A stretch of DNA of 64,000 nucleotides from Vagococcus humatus (GTDB taxonomy: Bacteria; Bacillota; Bacilli; Lactobacillales; Vagococcaceae): contig NZ_PXZH01000004.1 in NCBI RefSeq assembly GCF_003950325.1, positions 55,903-119,902 of the forward strand, written 5' to 3'. The notes under the pieces are model-generated. The model had not been told where the DNA came from. It worked only from the letters and a program-made list of their open reading frames with translations, and ran no database searches. Both the position numbers and the translations under genes were made by a program. Shown piece by piece: positions 63,693 to 64,000 of this stretch. The first letter of the stretch is position 1. Each line of letters begins with the position of its first letter.

Positions 63693-64000
63693 TTATTTAC
63701 TTAGATGTAACAGCTGAACTAATTTTTCAGCAGTTTCTTTTGGATCTGTGGTAGTTAAAGTCAAATCATACTTCTTCGCCTTATGGCTGTATCTCGGATC
63801 ATAATAAGAAACTAACAATTGTTCAATCACAGTAGCCCCTTCTCCTTGTTTTAAAGCTTCTTGCAAGCTAATAACTTTTTCAGGATTAATCATCCCTTTT
63901 AACTGGTCTAATGCTTGAATTAACTCCTCTAAGGAACTGGTTTCAATGTAATCTTGATAAATCTTCTCTATTCGGTAAGCTAAAGAGGCTTCTATTAAAA
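63693..64000 (-). CDS. MnmH/SelU-like tRNA 2-selenouridine synthase, C-terminal part (cut by window edge)
   Basis: The frame is open to the right edge (no start visible) and ends at 63693. The last 101 residues contain IEASLAYRIEKIYQDYI, helices with LEELIQALDQL, and LLVSYYDPRYSHKAKKYD. The YYDP-Y block and the EASL-RI-YI segment are characteristic of the P-loop C-terminal domain of MnmH, which exchanges sulfur for selenium (through a geranylated intermediate) at wobble uridine. The rhodanese half would lie outside the window. Tentative. Confidence 0.6.
   Translation of the reverse strand, partial: LIEASLAYRIEKIYQDYIETSSLEELIQALDQLKGMINPEKVISLQEALKQGEGATVIEQLLVSYYDPRYSHKAKKYDLTLTTTDPKETAEKLVQLLHLSK

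Overview
The window is a low-GC Firmicutes chromosome segment. Its gene content and gene order (pepV, pncB-nadE, rplK-rplA / rplJ-rplL, rpmG-secE-nusG, SMK-box metK, T-box leuS, murJ-rsuA) suit the Lactobacillales, most likely Enterococcaceae (Vagococcus- or Enterococcus-like). The genus is inferred and not proven by anything in the window. An 18-kb conjugative transposon of the Tn916 family carrying tet(M) sits in the middle.

Left host arm (1-18187), mostly minus strand: the start of one PepV dipeptidase; a threonine-to-glycine operon (kbl-tdh) with a catabolite-type operator over its promoter; a P-type Ca2+/Mn2+ ATPase behind a yybP-ykoY manganese riboswitch with its terminator; an LTA-synthase-like sulfatase overlapping a TtcA-type tRNA thiolase; the NAD salvage pair pncB-nadE; a GtrB-like glycosyltransferase; rplJ-rplL with an L10 leader and rplK-rplA; the two-subunit serine dehydratase sdaAB-sdaAA on the plus strand; an HsmA-like membrane protein under a consensus promoter filled by a palindromic operator; and a DUF915 hydrolase.

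Mobile region (about 18188-36212): a Tn916-type element in the order orf24 to orf13, tet(M) with its attenuator leader, orf6, orf9, orf7, orf8, xis, int. All transfer genes look intact. oriT, imperfect terminal repeats and paired Int arm-type (DR-2) repeats at both ends are readable. It lies just downstream of the nusG terminator and about 65 bp upstream of the DUF915 hydrolase start.

Right host arm (36213-64000): nusG, secE and rpmG; a CBS-ACT c-di-AMP-binding-type protein; a second complete PepV next to an internally deleted, catalytically blank PepV copy; NAD(P)HX dehydratase; RsuA and MurJ; an IS200/IS605 remnant with intact tnpB but decayed tnpA; leuS behind a T-box; a glucosaminidase with seven LysM repeats; a HAAS/DUF4097 envelope pair; a PAP2 phosphatase followed by the tRNA wobble genes mnmL and mnmM; a 14-TM drug exporter; metK behind an SMK (SAM-III) box; an orphan polytopic membrane protein; an APC amino-acid permease; an orphan SLATT-like 2-TM protein; a ferritin-like/VIT1 fusion; YccF; an M24-fold protein with an eroded metal site; and the C-terminus of an MnmH-like protein at the right edge.

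Recurring themes are RNA-based control (Mn and SAM riboswitches, T-box, r-protein leaders, tet(M) attenuator), tRNA wobble modification (TtcA-type, MnmL, MnmM, MnmH-like) and NAD metabolism. No CRISPR array and no obviously new multi-gene system was seen. The least explained loci are the orphan SLATT-like protein, the mini-PepV, the stranded TnpB with its probable guide RNA, and the M24 pseudoenzyme.
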